Below are positions 43,400-52,850 of a stretch of DNA of 64,000 nucleotides, one piece after another. Each line of letters begins with the position of its first letter. Positions within the stretch are counted from its first letter, which is position 1. The position numbers and the translations under genes were made by a program. Location: positions 930,001 to 994,000 of the forward strand of contig NC_022111.1 in the NCBI RefSeq assembly GCF_000163055.2. Reading direction: 5' to 3'. Source of the DNA: Prevotella sp. oral taxon 299 str. F0039. Lineage in GTDB: Bacteria; Bacteroidota; Bacteroidia; Bacteroidales; Bacteroidaceae. The notes beneath the pieces were generated by a model that made no database searches, was not told where the DNA came from, and was given only the letters and a program-made list of their open reading frames with translations.

Positions 43400-45058
43400 A
43401 TGAAGAAAGTTCTACTCACTTTTGGTCTTTGCACCACCATTTTAGCTGCTAATGCACAAGATTTTAATAGTCCAACATGGACTCAAGAGAATGTCGTTTA
43501 CAAGCAAAAAACCGACGCAGTAAACTCTGCTCCAGTGACAGTCACTGCCAATGGCGATGTTATTACATCATCATCATTCAACACAGGAACACTATCTATT
43601 GGCAGTTTGGTGGTTAGAGCCGTTGCAAAAAGCTCTTATATTCAAAAATTGAACGCAGCAGGAACATCACAATGGGCAGTTGCTTTGCTTGGTGCTGCAG
43701 AGGTAAAGAGCCTTACTAGCGACACAGATGGTAACATTTACGCTGTTGGTAGCTTTACAGATAAGGTGATATTAACATCAAAAACAGGTGCAACAGAAGC
43801 TACAATACAAGGTAGTACAGGCTCTGCTAAATCAGCATTGTTCATTCTAAAGTATAGCAAAGATGGTGCTTTATTGGCTCATAAAGAAGTTGTTTCTGCA
43901 GTAGATGCTACAGTTGGGGCTTCAGATAAATATTTTTATGAGCCTTCAGAGGCTGCTTATGTAAGAAGTACAAAGGCAGTTTGGGCTAATAATAAGTTAT
44001 ATTTCACAGCTCAATACACAGGCGTTTCAAATCTAGATGGTGTGGAATTGAAGGGCGATTACTTAGATTATTTCGGTGAGATGTATGTTGATCTTCCAAG
44101 AATGTCTGTTCTTTCTGTAGACGCTTCTAATTTAAGTGGGTTAAAAAAAGAATATACTGTTAAGACAGATCTTAATGGTTTAGACTCTCAAACAGGTGTA
44201 CATAGTCTTAACTTTGCAGTAAACAATGGTACACTTTATGTAGCTTCAGTTGCAACAGGAAAGGTTATTGTAGAAACATCTCATAAGAATGAAACTTTAA
44301 ATGCAGGCAAAGAGGGAGAAGATTTGAAGTATGGTTTCATCTATTCAGAAGTAAATGGTACAACAACCAATAAGCTTTTCGATGGTGGTAAGCTTGCAAC
44401 TTTGAATAGTAATAATATCATTAGTGCCCTAACAGTTGACGATTCAAACGTATATGTTGCAGGAACTTATAACACAAACAACGTGTTTGGTAAATCAGTT
44501 ACATTCCAAGGCGGTTCAGATAGCTTCGTTGCAGCATTCAAAAAAGGCACAACTGATGCGCTATGGGTTGTTAATAGCGACATAAACGAAGGCGATGCAC
44601 TCAAATACTCTGAAAGAGTTACAGGTTTGGTATTAGCAGATAACAAGCTACTTTTAACTGGTTATACAGAAGAAACAACAGACCATACAATAAAATCTGG
44701 TTTCGTTTATAACGTAACAACCACTGGAACAAAGACAAGTGCAGGCTCAAATGTGGTATTAGCCGTTGCAAATGACAGCAAACAAGTGGTTACTTCAAGT
44801 ATAGATGAGCTTAAAGCAGTGTTCAAAGGTTATGCCTTATCAACAACTGCAGGCATCAATCAACTTACAGAAACAAACAGCGTGGTACGCAATGGTAACC
44901 TTTTCAGCTTCGAAAAAGCACAAGATGCAGTTGTAGTTGACTTACAAGGACGTGTTGTTCTACGTGCTTCTAACGCCACAACTCTATCTGTAGACAACCT
45001 TGTTAAAGGTGTTTACATCTTAAAAGCTGGTACAAAAGCAGTGAAATTTGTGAAGTAA
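43400..45058 (+). CDS. Secreted protein with type IX secretion C-terminal signal
   Basis: A 552-residue protein with a signal peptide (MKKVLLTFGLCTTILAANAQ) and a C-terminal T9SS sorting domain (about 480-552: VVDLQGRVVLRA followed by LVKGVYILKAG). It is therefore likely exported through the outer membrane and attached to the surface or released. The body contains repeated segments of the form GNIYAVGSF, NNVYVAGTY and KLLLTGYTE, suggesting a beta-propeller of SBBP type. Length and start are normal; the ligand is unknown. A strong terminator follows. Confidence 0.88.
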   Translation: MKKVLLTFGLCTTILAANAQDFNSPTWTQENVVYKQKTDAVNSAPVTVTANGDVITSSSFNTGTLSIGSLVVRAVAKSSYIQKLNAAGTSQWAVALLGAAEVKSLTSDTDGNIYAVGSFTDKVILTSKTGATEATIQGSTGSAKSALFILKYSKDGALLAHKEVVSAVDATVGASDKYFYEPSEAAYVRSTKAVWANNKLYFTAQYTGVSNLDGVELKGDYLDYFGEMYVDLPRMSVLSVDASNLSGLKKEYTVKTDLNGLDSQTGVHSLNFAVNNGTLYVASVATGKVIVETSHKNETLNAGKEGEDLKYGFIYSEVNGTTTNKLFDGGKLATLNSNNIISALTVDDSNVYVAGTYNTNNVFGKSVTFQGGSDSFVAAFKKGTTDALWVVNSDINEGDALKYSERVTGLVLADNKLLLTGYTEETTDHTIKSGFVYNVTTTGTKTSAGSNVVLAVANDSKQVVTSSIDELKAVFKGYALSTTAGINQLTETNSVVRNGNLFSFEKAQDAVVVDLQGRVVLRASNATTLSVDNLVKGVYILKAGTKAVKFVK

Positions 45059-45082
45059 AGAACTTTCATAGAATATTATTTT

Positions 45083-45127
45083 AAGCGGTAGAGCAAAGGA
45101 GTTATTCCAGAGTTCTACCGCTTTTTT
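45083..45127 (+). terminator. Intrinsic terminator after the T9SS-exported protein gene
   Basis: AAGCGGTAGA (45083-45092) pairs with TCTACCGCTT (45114-45123) and is followed by a T run to 45127. Confidence 0.88.
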
Positions 45128-45151
45128 ACGACAAAACATAATAATTGTAAA

Positions 45152-45239
45152 ATAAAAATATTGTTTTTTAAAATTAAAAGTATTACTTTTGCATTATAAG
45201 AACATATATTTTAATGCTTAAAGGTATTGTATTTAGAAA
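45152..45239. repeat. 22-bp repeat array J (degenerate)
   Basis: Four AT-rich, strongly degraded 22-bp units (45152, 45174, 45196, 45218) with cores AAAATATTGTTTTT, AAAAGTATTACTTTT, AAGAACATATATTTT and AAAGGTATTGTATTT. Confidence 0.6.
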
Positions 45240-45308
45240 GTGATTTACCTCTCAAGAAGTTTCAATTCGTTAAGTATCAGGTATAAATAACACTCTAAAG
45301 AAATCATA

Positions 45309-47030
45309 ATGCGCAGAAATTTACTCCTTATAGTGAGCATTCTTACAGTGCTTCCTTTCATTGGTTTAACTCTATTCTACTCGAAAGGAGAACCAAGAGA
45401 GGCTGTTGTTGCATTGTCAATGTTAAACGATGGAAACTGGATTCTACCCATAAACAATGGCGGAGACATTCCTTATAAACCACCATTTTTTCACTGGTGC
45501 ATTGCTCTTGCGTCATTATTACAAGGCTATGTCAGTGAGTTCACGGCACGTTTCCCATCTGCTTTATCGCTCATTGCAACCACTTTAGGCACTTATTGTT
45601 TTTATTCCAAGCGCAAAGATTCTGTCATTGCAATGATTGCAGCCTTTCTTGTACTCACAAACTTTGAGTATCACCGAGCTGGAATGGCATCAAGAGTAGA
45701 CATGATGCTGGCTTTTTTCATAGTGATGGCATTGTTTCTATTCTACAGATGGTGGGAAAAAGGAGCTCAAAGATTACCCTATGGCGCAATAATAGCAATG
45801 ACAGGCGGTGTGTTAACCAAAGGTCCCATAGGCTTAATCTTACCTTGTTTGGTAATGTGGACATTCTTTTTATTGCGTGGTGAAAATCTCTTTAGAACCA
45901 CATTACGCTTTACGTTATATGGAATAATGGCGTGCATTGTTCCCGCTTTGTGGTATATTGCAGCCTACAAGCAAGGTGGCGATACCTTTTTAGCATTGGT
46001 GATAGAAGAGAATTTCGGACGAATGATGGGCAAAATGACTTACGACTCGCACATACATCCATTCACTTACAACTTCACTTCACTATTAGCGGGTTGGCTT
46101 CCTTACACCCTTTTGGCTTTAATTGGCTTATTCTTTGTTTCTTGGAAAGATGGAATGAGACAATTGAAAGTGTGCTTTAAGAACACAAAAGGAAGCAAAA
46201 AAGTAGCAATACTATTAGAAAAAGCAAAGAAATCAGATCCTCTTGAATTGTTTTCGTGGCTCTCTTTTGGTTTAATATTGTTGTTTTTCTGCTTCCCTTC
46301 AAGCAAACGTAGCACCTATTTATTACCTTGCTATCCCTTTATGGCTTATCTCTTGGCACGTTATATATTGTGGCTTGCCAGCGAAAAACAACGTGCCTTA
46401 CGCCTGTTTATAACCATCATGTGCATTATTGGCATTATTTTTACCACTGCTTTTGTTATTATTAGAATGGATTTGGTGCCTCCAAGTTTGTTAAATGGTA
46501 AGCATGCGCTCAATAATATACTGATGTTGCGTTCACTTTCAGCAAGTAATCTCAATGTATTTGAATGGTTTTTAGCATTACTTCCAATGCTATTGGGAAT
46601 TGGTTTGTTAGTTTGGTTGGAGATTAAACGAAACTCTTTATGGGCACACGAACTACTTGTTGCAATGTTCTTACCTGTCTTTGCATTGTATTTCACCCTC
46701 GATGGCGTTATACTCCCACGTTTATTGGCTACTCAAAGCGATAAAGAAGTAGGAGAATACATTATGTATCACTACCCCAAGGAACCTCTTTATAGCTATA
46801 TTGAGAGTAATATGATGCACTTTTTTTGCATGAATTTCTATGCAAACAATCGTATTCGACAATTCGATCTCGACCACCCAAAGAACGGAATACTGCTCAT
46901 TTCGGAAAGTGAAATAAACAAATGGATGAAGAAATATCCTACTTATCAATTTAAGTTGATTGCAAAAACACAACGAAAGAGAACAGAAACTAAGGATATT
47001 ATTTTATTTATTCGATTTGAAAGAAGATAA
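45309..47030 (+). CDS. ArnT-like family 39/83 glycosyltransferase
   Basis: A 573-residue inner-membrane protein with about 11-12 transmembrane helices and a short C-terminal soluble region. The first periplasmic loop has GEPREAVVALSML and PYKPPFFHW, the lipid-linked sugar transferase signature of the ArnT/PMT group; HRAGMASRVDMM and LTKGPIGL follow. These enzymes move a sugar from a polyprenyl carrier to lipid A or protein. The acceptor cannot be told. A perfect hairpin terminator follows. Confidence 0.88.
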   Translation: MRRNLLLIVSILTVLPFIGLTLFYSKGEPREAVVALSMLNDGNWILPINNGGDIPYKPPFFHWCIALASLLQGYVSEFTARFPSALSLIATTLGTYCFYSKRKDSVIAMIAAFLVLTNFEYHRAGMASRVDMMLAFFIVMALFLFYRWWEKGAQRLPYGAIIAMTGGVLTKGPIGLILPCLVMWTFFLLRGENLFRTTLRFTLYGIMACIVPALWYIAAYKQGGDTFLALVIEENFGRMMGKMTYDSHIHPFTYNFTSLLAGWLPYTLLALIGLFFVSWKDGMRQLKVCFKNTKGSKKVAILLEKAKKSDPLELFSWLSFGLILLFFCFPSSKRSTYLLPCYPFMAYLLARYILWLASEKQRALRLFITIMCIIGIIFTTAFVIIRMDLVPPSLLNGKHALNNILMLRSLSASNLNVFEWFLALLPMLLGIGLLVWLEIKRNSLWAHELLVAMFLPVFALYFTLDGVILPRLLATQSDKEVGEYIMYHYPKEPLYSYIESNMMHFFCMNFYANNRIRQFDLDHPKNGILLISESEINKWMKKYPTYQFKLIAKTQRKRTETKDIILFIRFERR

Positions 47031-47035
47031 TCTAT

Positions 47036-47062
47036 AAGAGCAACATCAGGGATGTTGCTCTT
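47036..47062 (+). terminator. Intrinsic terminator after the ArnT-like gene
   Basis: AAGAGCAACATC (47036-47047) and GATGTTGCTCTT (47051-47062) form a perfect 12-bp stem with a 3-nt loop. Confidence 0.85.
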
Positions 47063-47104
47063 ACTCTTTTATTCTCTTCTGTCTCAAGAATATAGACACC
47101 ACCA

Positions 47105-47192
47105 TACAATAGCATTGCTTTTAGATTGCAAAAGCATAACTTTTAGTTTGTAATAACATTGAGTTTGCATTCCAAAAGTTATGTAATTGCAA
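47105..47192. repeat. 22-bp repeat array E (four units)
   Basis: Units begin at 47105, 47127, 47149 and 47171. Cores are CAATAGCATTGCTTTTA, CAAAAGCATAACTTTTA, TAATAACATTGAGTTT and CAAAAGTTATGTAATT. Confidence 0.88.
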
Positions 47193-47318
47193 GCAAAGAT
47201 AAATAAGGAACATTCTCAATAATAATGAAAATCATTTGCACCACTATATTATTTGCTTTCAAATGAAAACAAAATCTACAAAAGGAAATGACAATTTTGG
47301 GGTATAATATACAAGAAA

Positions 47319-47343
47319 AAGAGGGCAAAAACACTGCCCTCTT
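47319..47343 (-). terminator. Intrinsic terminator of the P-type ATPase gene
   Basis: AAGAGGGC (47319-47326) pairs with GCCCTCTT (47336-47343). On the minus strand the stem is followed by TTTTTCTT, just downstream of the ATPase stop codon. Confidence 0.8.
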
Positions 47344-47346
47344 CTC

Positions 47347-49230
47347 TTATTTCTTTTGCCAAATAAGCTTGCTTGCATTCAAAACAGCTAATAAAGTAAC
47401 GCCTGTATCGGCAAAAACAGCCATCCAAATATTAGCAAACCCAAATATGCCGAGCAACATCACCACCACTTTAATGCCAATAGAAAGATACACATTCTGC
47501 CAAACAACGCTCTTAATGCGTTTGGTTAGCGCAATGGCAGTGGCTAAAAGCATTGGTTTATCGGTTTGAAGAACCACATCTGCCGTTTCGATAGCAACGT
47601 CGCTACCCATCGCTCCCATCGCAACTCCCACGTCACTAACAGCCAATACGGGTGCATCGTTAATGCCATCGCCCACAAAAGCCACTTTATTAGCAGTACT
47701 TTTAAGGCTTTCTAAGTGGCTCACTTTACCCTCAGGAAGAAGGTTTCCGTGTGCTTCTTCAATGCCAATGCTCTGCGCTATACTTTCCACAAGAGCCTGT
47801 TTGTCGCCCGAAAGCACCACTGTTTTATGCACTCCAACAGCATTTAACGCCTCAACAAGCTGTTCTGTGTCGTCTTTTAGCTCGTCTTCTAACACGATAT
47901 GACCCACATATTCGTTGTTATAAGCACACACAACCAGCGTGGAAGCTAAGGAAGTGAGATGTGAGGGTACGGCTATTGCATGCTTTTCAAGTAGCTTTGT
48001 GGTTCCAACCAACCATTTTTCGCCTGCAATAAGGGCCTCAATTCCATAGCCTGCACGTTCTGTTAAGGTGTCAATCTCTACTTTATGATCGCCTATTTCT
48101 ACCCCTTTCGTCACTGCTTTTGCCAATGGATGGGTGCTATTTTGCTCGATGATAGCCACCGTTTTTAGATGATTATGATTATCGAAGCAACACTCTTTTA
48201 CTTTAAAAGAGCCTGTTGTGAGCGTTCCTGTCTTATCAAATACCACCGTATCGACCTCTGATAGGGCATCAATAAAATTACTTCCCTTAAACAATATACC
48301 TCGCTTTGCAGCCGAACCGATACCTGCAAAATAGGTTAAAGGTACGCTAATGACCAGTGCGCAGGGACAAGATATCACCAAAAAGATGAGCGCACGATGG
48401 AGCCATGTGCTGAATTCGTAGTTGAATTGGGGTGAGATGAGCGAATAAACAAAGGGCAATAGCACTGTGAGGAGAGTCAAAATGAGTACTATTGGGGTGT
48501 ATTTATTGGCAAAACGACGTATAAACACATCGGTAGGAGCCTTGCGTTCGGCAGCCTCTTCCACCATATTCATAATACGAGCAATGGCAGATTGATCGGC
48601 TTTTCGAGTGACCTTTACTTGTAACTTGGCGTTGGTGGCAATCGAACCTGCAAACACTTCTTTTCCACTTTGCACCAAAACAGGAACCGACTCGCCTGTT
48701 ATAGCAGCCATGTTCAATGTTGCTTCCTTGGTAATCAAACAACCATCGAGTGCCAATTGCTCTCCTGGTAGCACCTCAACAACATCTCCTATCTCTACAT
48801 TCTCGGGCTTTTCGCTCACCCATTCGTCGTTCTTCAACACCCGCACAGCATGTGTTTGCAATGTAAGCATAGCCTTAATGTGGTCTCTTGCCTTGTCAAC
48901 TGCTTTGTCTTGCAATTCTTCTCCAATGCAATAGAGCAACATCACGGCCACAGCTTCGGGCAATTCACCAATGGCAAAGGCTCCTATTGCAGCCACAGAC
49001 ATCAGCACTTGATCGCCCATCCACTCACGATGCCACAGCGAATGCAATCCCATTTGAACCACATCTTTGCCTACTGGAATGAAAGCCACAATGTACCAAA
49101 GATAACGAACGTATGTGTTTGCAAACCAAGAAACGTGGGTTGCGTCGAGAACAAGGCCTAAAATGAGGAGAAAAGTAGACAAAATGATGCCTAAGGGCGA
49201 TTGTTCTGATTCTTCATATGTATGTTCCAT
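47347..49230 (-). CDS. Heavy-metal P1B-type ATPase (zinc/cadmium exporter type)
   Basis: About 627 residues. It has the ion-binding SCPCALVISVPLTYF in transmembrane segment 6, the phosphorylation site DKTGTLT, the hinge GDGINDAP and the TM8 segment ADTGVTLLAVLN. CPC plus the aspartate in TM8 indicates the Zn2+/Cd2+/Pb2+ subgroup. No N-terminal metal-binding domain (GMxCxxC) is present. The open frame extends to 49314, but this would overlap the WbqC gene by 50 bp; the ATG at 49230 (MEHTYEESEQ) is preferred. Confidence 0.92.
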   Translation of the reverse strand: MEHTYEESEQSPLGIILSTFLLILGLVLDATHVSWFANTYVRYLWYIVAFIPVGKDVVQMGLHSLWHREWMGDQVLMSVAAIGAFAIGELPEAVAVMLLYCIGEELQDKAVDKARDHIKAMLTLQTHAVRVLKNDEWVSEKPENVEIGDVVEVLPGEQLALDGCLITKEATLNMAAITGESVPVLVQSGKEVFAGSIATNAKLQVKVTRKADQSAIARIMNMVEEAAERKAPTDVFIRRFANKYTPIVLILTLLTVLLPFVYSLISPQFNYEFSTWLHRALIFLVISCPCALVISVPLTYFAGIGSAAKRGILFKGSNFIDALSEVDTVVFDKTGTLTTGSFKVKECCFDNHNHLKTVAIIEQNSTHPLAKAVTKGVEIGDHKVEIDTLTERAGYGIEALIAGEKWLVGTTKLLEKHAIAVPSHLTSLASTLVVCAYNNEYVGHIVLEDELKDDTEQLVEALNAVGVHKTVVLSGDKQALVESIAQSIGIEEAHGNLLPEGKVSHLESLKSTANKVAFVGDGINDAPVLAVSDVGVAMGAMGSDVAIETADVVLQTDKPMLLATAIALTKRIKSVVWQNVYLSIGIKVVVMLLGIFGFANIWMAVFADTGVTLLAVLNASKLIWQKK

Positions 49231-49264
49231 AACGATAAAATTTAATAAATTAAAGTGTTTTTTG

Positions 49265-49888
49265 TTATATAAGATAGAGTATTGACTCGTTTCCTTGATT
49301 GCAAAGAAGGTCAATAATACTCATTTTTTCTAAGAATCCGTGTCGCTGTTGATACACTTGATAATAGGGTTTTGATGTAAAATCGAGATCAACAGGGGCG
49401 TTTTTGGGTCGAATAAGCTCTCTAAAGTCATTTTCATCGCATGGCTCTACAAAGCTTGTTGTGGGCTGAATGTTGGGCGAAATCTGTAGAAGTTCACACA
49501 TTTTTGTGGTGATCTCCCAGTTAAAATCAAAGAGAAAACGATACTTTTTCTCGAAAAATGGGCGCAAATCGTCGGCATAATACTCGAAGAAAGGACTGTC
49601 GTTATAAGCCGAAACTAAGGCATTCCAATGCACATGACGCCAGTTTGCATGGTCACTAATGCGTATGTCTTTCATAAGTATTTTGCCTTTGCTTTCCAAT
49701 TGCACTCCTCTTTCAACAGGAATAGTGAGTGATAAGGGTCCATTGGCAGAGGCAATGACACATCTATTGCGGTAGGTTTGCTTCACAAAGCTTTCGTGTT
49801 GCTCTATAAAACAATTGGAATGGCGCACCAATTTCTGATACCATTGAATCGGACCGAAGTATGTTGACGATAATATTGCTTTGCTCAT
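49265..49888 (-). CDS. WbqC family protein
   Basis: A 207-residue protein with the WbqC family opening ILSSTYFGPIQWYQKLV and the segments QTYRNRCVIASANGPLSL and WRHVHWNALVSAYND. WbqC-like proteins are found with polysaccharide genes, but in Bacteroidetes this one regularly stands beside signal peptidase genes. Its biochemical role is not established. The start codon overlaps the stop of the S26-like gene by 4 bp (ATGA). Confidence 0.88.
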   Translation of the reverse strand: MSKAILSSTYFGPIQWYQKLVRHSNCFIEQHESFVKQTYRNRCVIASANGPLSLTIPVERGVQLESKGKILMKDIRISDHANWRHVHWNALVSAYNDSPFFEYYADDLRPFFEKKYRFLFDFNWEITTKMCELLQISPNIQPTTSFVEPCDENDFRELIRPKNAPVDLDFTSKPYYQVYQQRHGFLEKMSIIDLLCNQGNESILYLI

Positions 49889-50298
49889 AAGTTAAGAAAT
49901 AAGAGGTGTTTCACCCTTCCCTCAATGTCATGACGACACACAACATGCATTTTTCCATTGCATTTCACCACGATATAGCCACCATTTACACAACAACTGC
50001 ATGGACATTGTGGGCGAACTGGCACCACAAAGAGCTGCTTTTCGATGGTAATAGTATCGCCAGGAAGAGCCACTATCTGCCCTATATATCTATTTTTGCA
50101 GTGCATCAGCACCTTATCTCCACGCTGAATGGGGGCAAGAGGTAGCTTATTCACCATCACAAGCTCGGTATTTTGAGTGGTTTGAGAACCCTTTTCAACC
50201 GAAACAAGATAGAGGGTGAATGCCCATCTGCGTACAATAAACACCAATAAAAGGGCTATTGCGAAGATAAGAGCAAATCGAATGCACTTGTTTATCAT
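49885..50298 (-). CDS. Degenerate S26 signal-peptidase-like protein, probably inactive
   Basis: A 137-residue protein with one N-terminal transmembrane helix (residues about 5-23) and an S26-type beta core (RGDKVLMHCKNRYIGQIVALPGDTI). In LepB the residues before the LPG turn are KRCVG with the catalytic lysine; here they are GQIVA, and no serine of the IPSxSM type is found. It contains a cysteine cluster (CPCSCC). It is probably a paralogue of the neighbouring LepB that has lost the active site. Its end is coupled to wbqC. Confidence 0.75.
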   Translation of the reverse strand: MINKCIRFALIFAIALLLVFIVRRWAFTLYLVSVEKGSQTTQNTELVMVNKLPLAPIQRGDKVLMHCKNRYIGQIVALPGDTITIEKQLFVVPVRPQCPCSCCVNGGYIVVKCNGKMHVVCRHDIEGRVKHLLFLNL

Positions 50299-50310
50299 GC
50301 GGTTTATGAT

Positions 50311-50358
50311 AAAAAGGCAGTGTAACCCCCTTGTAAGAGTATTTCTTTCTGCCTTTTT
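50311..50358 (-). terminator. Terminator-like hairpin after lepB
   Basis: AAAAAGGCAG (50311-50320) pairs with CTGCCTTTTT (50349-50358). On the minus strand it stands between lepB and the S26-like gene and runs into a short T tract, so it may reduce transcription of the downstream genes. Confidence 0.65.
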
Positions 50359-50386
50359 TCTTTTCTCTTTCTATCTTAAAGAAGTG

Positions 50387-51835
50387 TTATTTAATGTTGT
50401 CTACCATGTTAAACATACGACTCCAACGTATTCCTTTAAATCCATTTCTATCGGGATCAGATGAGAACCAAATAAATATTGGCTTACCAACAACGTGATC
50501 TTCGGGCACAAAACCCCAGTAACGAGAGTCTGCAGAGTTATGTCTATTGTCGCCCATCATCCAATAATAGTCTAACTTAAAGGTGTATTTATTAGCCAAT
50601 TTACCATTGATATAAATCTTTCCGTTGGTTACTTTCAAGTCGTTTCCTTCATAAACACGAATCGGACGCTCGTATATTGCGATGTTATTGATATTCAATT
50701 CAACGCTAGAACCTTTCTTTGGAATCCAAATAGGACCATAGTTGTCTCGTGTCCAGCCTGTAACTGCATTCAAAGGATAAACATCTCCAGTGATAGTATC
50801 AGTGTTTAAGCGAATACTTGCAACCAAACCTTTTTGCGAAGCCAATACCTTTGCGGCCTTATAGGTAAGTGGAAGATATCCATTTGTGTTGAGAGAAGCA
50901 ATATCTTCGTTAGATATTCCGAGCTGAGTGATAAGCTCTTCGGGCAGAGTTTGCTTCAATTTCACATAATAAGTATATTGAACATTCTCTGGTTCCTTGT
51001 TAGCTTTACCATTAATGTATACAATTCGGTTCTTAATTTGCAATGTTTGACCAGGCAATCCCACGCATCTCTTCACGTAATTCTCACGTCTATCAGTAGG
51101 ACGAGCAGTGATATCACCATATTCTGAAGGGTGATTTGCAATGTAATTGCGACCCATTGCATATAGTTCCTTAAAGAAATTATATTGCTGTTCGGTATTT
51201 AATTGGTTGATATCAACAGGGTTTAGAGCTGTTTGATCATAGATTTGCTTACCCAACCTATACACTTCTTGATAGTAATCTGCCGCTTGCCAGCGTGAAT
51301 CATTCATGATTGTGTCGCCCGCAGGAAAGTTAAATACAACGATATCGTTAAGCTTTACGTTTCCAAGACCATCGACACGACGATAGTCCCAATGTGGAAC
51401 ATCGATGTAACTCTTGCACCCAAACAAAGGAAGAGTGTGTTGAGTGAGCGGCATTGTCAATGGAGTTTGAGGAATGCGAGGGCCATAACTCAACTTACTT
51501 ACAAAGAGATAATCTCCTGTTAGCAATGACTTTTCGAGCGAAGACGATGGAATGACATAGTTTTGGAAGAAGAATTGATTGATGAAATACACCGCAACGA
51601 GTGCAAATACCAATGCATCTACCCAGCTCATAACGAACCTTACGGGTGCTTCTGCATCCTTCCACCACTGCCAACGAATCTTTTTTGAGATGTAAGCATC
51701 ATAGATAAAGGGCACAATAATGAGTCCTAACCAACTTTTAACCCAGTATAAAAAGGCCAAATAGAGCAGTGTAACGACAATAAACTTAGTCCATTGCATC
51801 TTCATATTCAATTTTTTATCTTCTCTTCTAACCAT
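50387..51835 (-). CDS. lepB: Signal peptidase I
   Basis: A 482-residue signal peptidase, longer than in E. coli, as common in Bacteroidetes. Two or three membrane segments (about 15-40 and 68-92) precede the catalytic region: IPSSSLEKS with the nucleophilic serine, NYVKRCVGLPGQ with the general-base lysine, and box E GDNRHNSADSR. It removes signal peptides outside the inner membrane. It follows dapB by 40 bp. Confidence 0.95.
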   Translation of the reverse strand: MVRREDKKLNMKMQWTKFIVVTLLYLAFLYWVKSWLGLIIVPFIYDAYISKKIRWQWWKDAEAPVRFVMSWVDALVFALVAVYFINQFFFQNYVIPSSSLEKSLLTGDYLFVSKLSYGPRIPQTPLTMPLTQHTLPLFGCKSYIDVPHWDYRRVDGLGNVKLNDIVVFNFPAGDTIMNDSRWQAADYYQEVYRLGKQIYDQTALNPVDINQLNTEQQYNFFKELYAMGRNYIANHPSEYGDITARPTDRRENYVKRCVGLPGQTLQIKNRIVYINGKANKEPENVQYTYYVKLKQTLPEELITQLGISNEDIASLNTNGYLPLTYKAAKVLASQKGLVASIRLNTDTITGDVYPLNAVTGWTRDNYGPIWIPKKGSSVELNINNIAIYERPIRVYEGNDLKVTNGKIYINGKLANKYTFKLDYYWMMGDNRHNSADSRYWGFVPEDHVVGKPIFIWFSSDPDRNGFKGIRWSRMFNMVDNIK

Positions 51836-51874
51836 GATTTCTCTTTTAATATCTTGTTGAATGTGTGTTATTTT

Positions 51875-52630
51875 CTAAAAATTAAAAAGATTGTTGATGC
51901 CCAATAAACCTGTATTTTGTTGAGTATATTCGGCTGCAAGCACCGCTCCAAGTGCAAATCCTTTACGAGAATGAGCACTGTGAGTGATGGTAATCGAATC
52001 TTCTTCGCTATCATAAGCAATGGTGTGTGTACCATTTTCTTCGCCTAAACGAATACTATCGATGGGCAAATCGCTTGTTGTGAAGGTGCAATCAGGCTCT
52101 GTTACACCCTCTTCGGTGATCAACAAGCCCTTTTTCCATTGCTTTTTACGATCTAATTGCTTCACCATTTCGTTGGCAAGAGTGATGGCTGTGCCCGAAG
52201 GAGCATCTTTTTTATGAACGTGATGTGTTTCTTCTATCACGCAATCGTATTGTGGAAAGCCGTTCATTAGTTGTGCTAAACGTTTGTTAAGGGCTGCAAA
52301 TATTGCCACACCAACCGAGAAATTAGATGCCCAAAACAAGGTTTTACCTTCATTTTTGCATAGAGTTGCCAATTCATCTCTATGTTCTTCGAACCAACCA
52401 GTGCTTCCCGACACCACTTTTACATTGTGTTCGAATGCCTTTCTCACATTATTATAGGCTGTAGAGGGCGATGTAAACTCTATTGCTACATCTGCTTTGG
52501 CAAATGCTTCGCTATCAAAATCGTTTTGATTGTCGACATCTATCTTGCAAACTACTTGATGTCCACGTTGCAGAGCCACATCTTCTATCATGTGTCCCAT
52601 CTTTCCATACCCAATTAATGCTATGTTCAT
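51875..52630 (-). CDS. dapB: 4-hydroxy-tetrahydrodipicolinate reductase
   Basis: A 251-residue NAD(P)H-dependent enzyme of the lysine/diaminopimelate pathway. The nucleotide-binding GYGKMG is at residues 7-12. EETHHVHKKDAPSGTA carries the catalytic histidine pair and lysine and the PSGTA substrate loop. The gene is intact and begins the minus-strand group dapB, lepB, S26-like, wbqC, P-type ATPase. Confidence 0.97.
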   Translation of the reverse strand: MNIALIGYGKMGHMIEDVALQRGHQVVCKIDVDNQNDFDSEAFAKADVAIEFTSPSTAYNNVRKAFEHNVKVVSGSTGWFEEHRDELATLCKNEGKTLFWASNFSVGVAIFAALNKRLAQLMNGFPQYDCVIEETHHVHKKDAPSGTAITLANEMVKQLDRKKQWKKGLLITEEGVTEPDCTFTTSDLPIDSIRLGEENGTHTIAYDSEEDSITITHSAHSRKGFALGAVLAAEYTQQNTGLLGINNLFNF

Positions 52631-52700
52631 ATTTGTTGATTTCTTTGTTTTTATTTTTCGTTATTATTGTGCTCTTTTATTAAGATGATTGACAGAGCGT

Positions 52701-52810
52701 TACAAAAGCATTGTTATTAGATGATAATAACATTGATTTTATAGTGCAATCTCAATGCTTTTGCACTGCAATAGCTATGCTTTTATTTTTGACCTATATT
52801 GCTATGGCCT
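52701..52810. repeat. 22-bp repeat array F (five units)
   Basis: Units begin at 52701, 52723, 52745, 52767 and 52789. Cores are CAAAAGCATTGTTATTA, TAATAACATTGATTTTA, ATCTCAATGCTTTTG, CAATAGCTATGCTTTTA and a degraded CTATATTGCTATGG. The third unit is inverted compared with the others. Confidence 0.9.
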
Positions 52811-52850
52811 AAACATCTCAACACCATTGTTTTACATGTATGATGTTATT

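Larger units (their letters stand above)
47063..47346. other. Convergent intergenic region with array E and two terminators
   Basis: A short gene-free region between the ArnT-like gene and the P-type ATPase gene. It holds array E and, at 47319-47343, the terminator of the minus-strand ATPase operon. Confidence 0.6.

Noticed and set aside
49231..49314. Extended N-terminus of the P-type ATPase
   Set aside because: It would overlap the wbqC gene by 50 bp and adds no metal-binding motif; the ATG at 49230 is a normal start.
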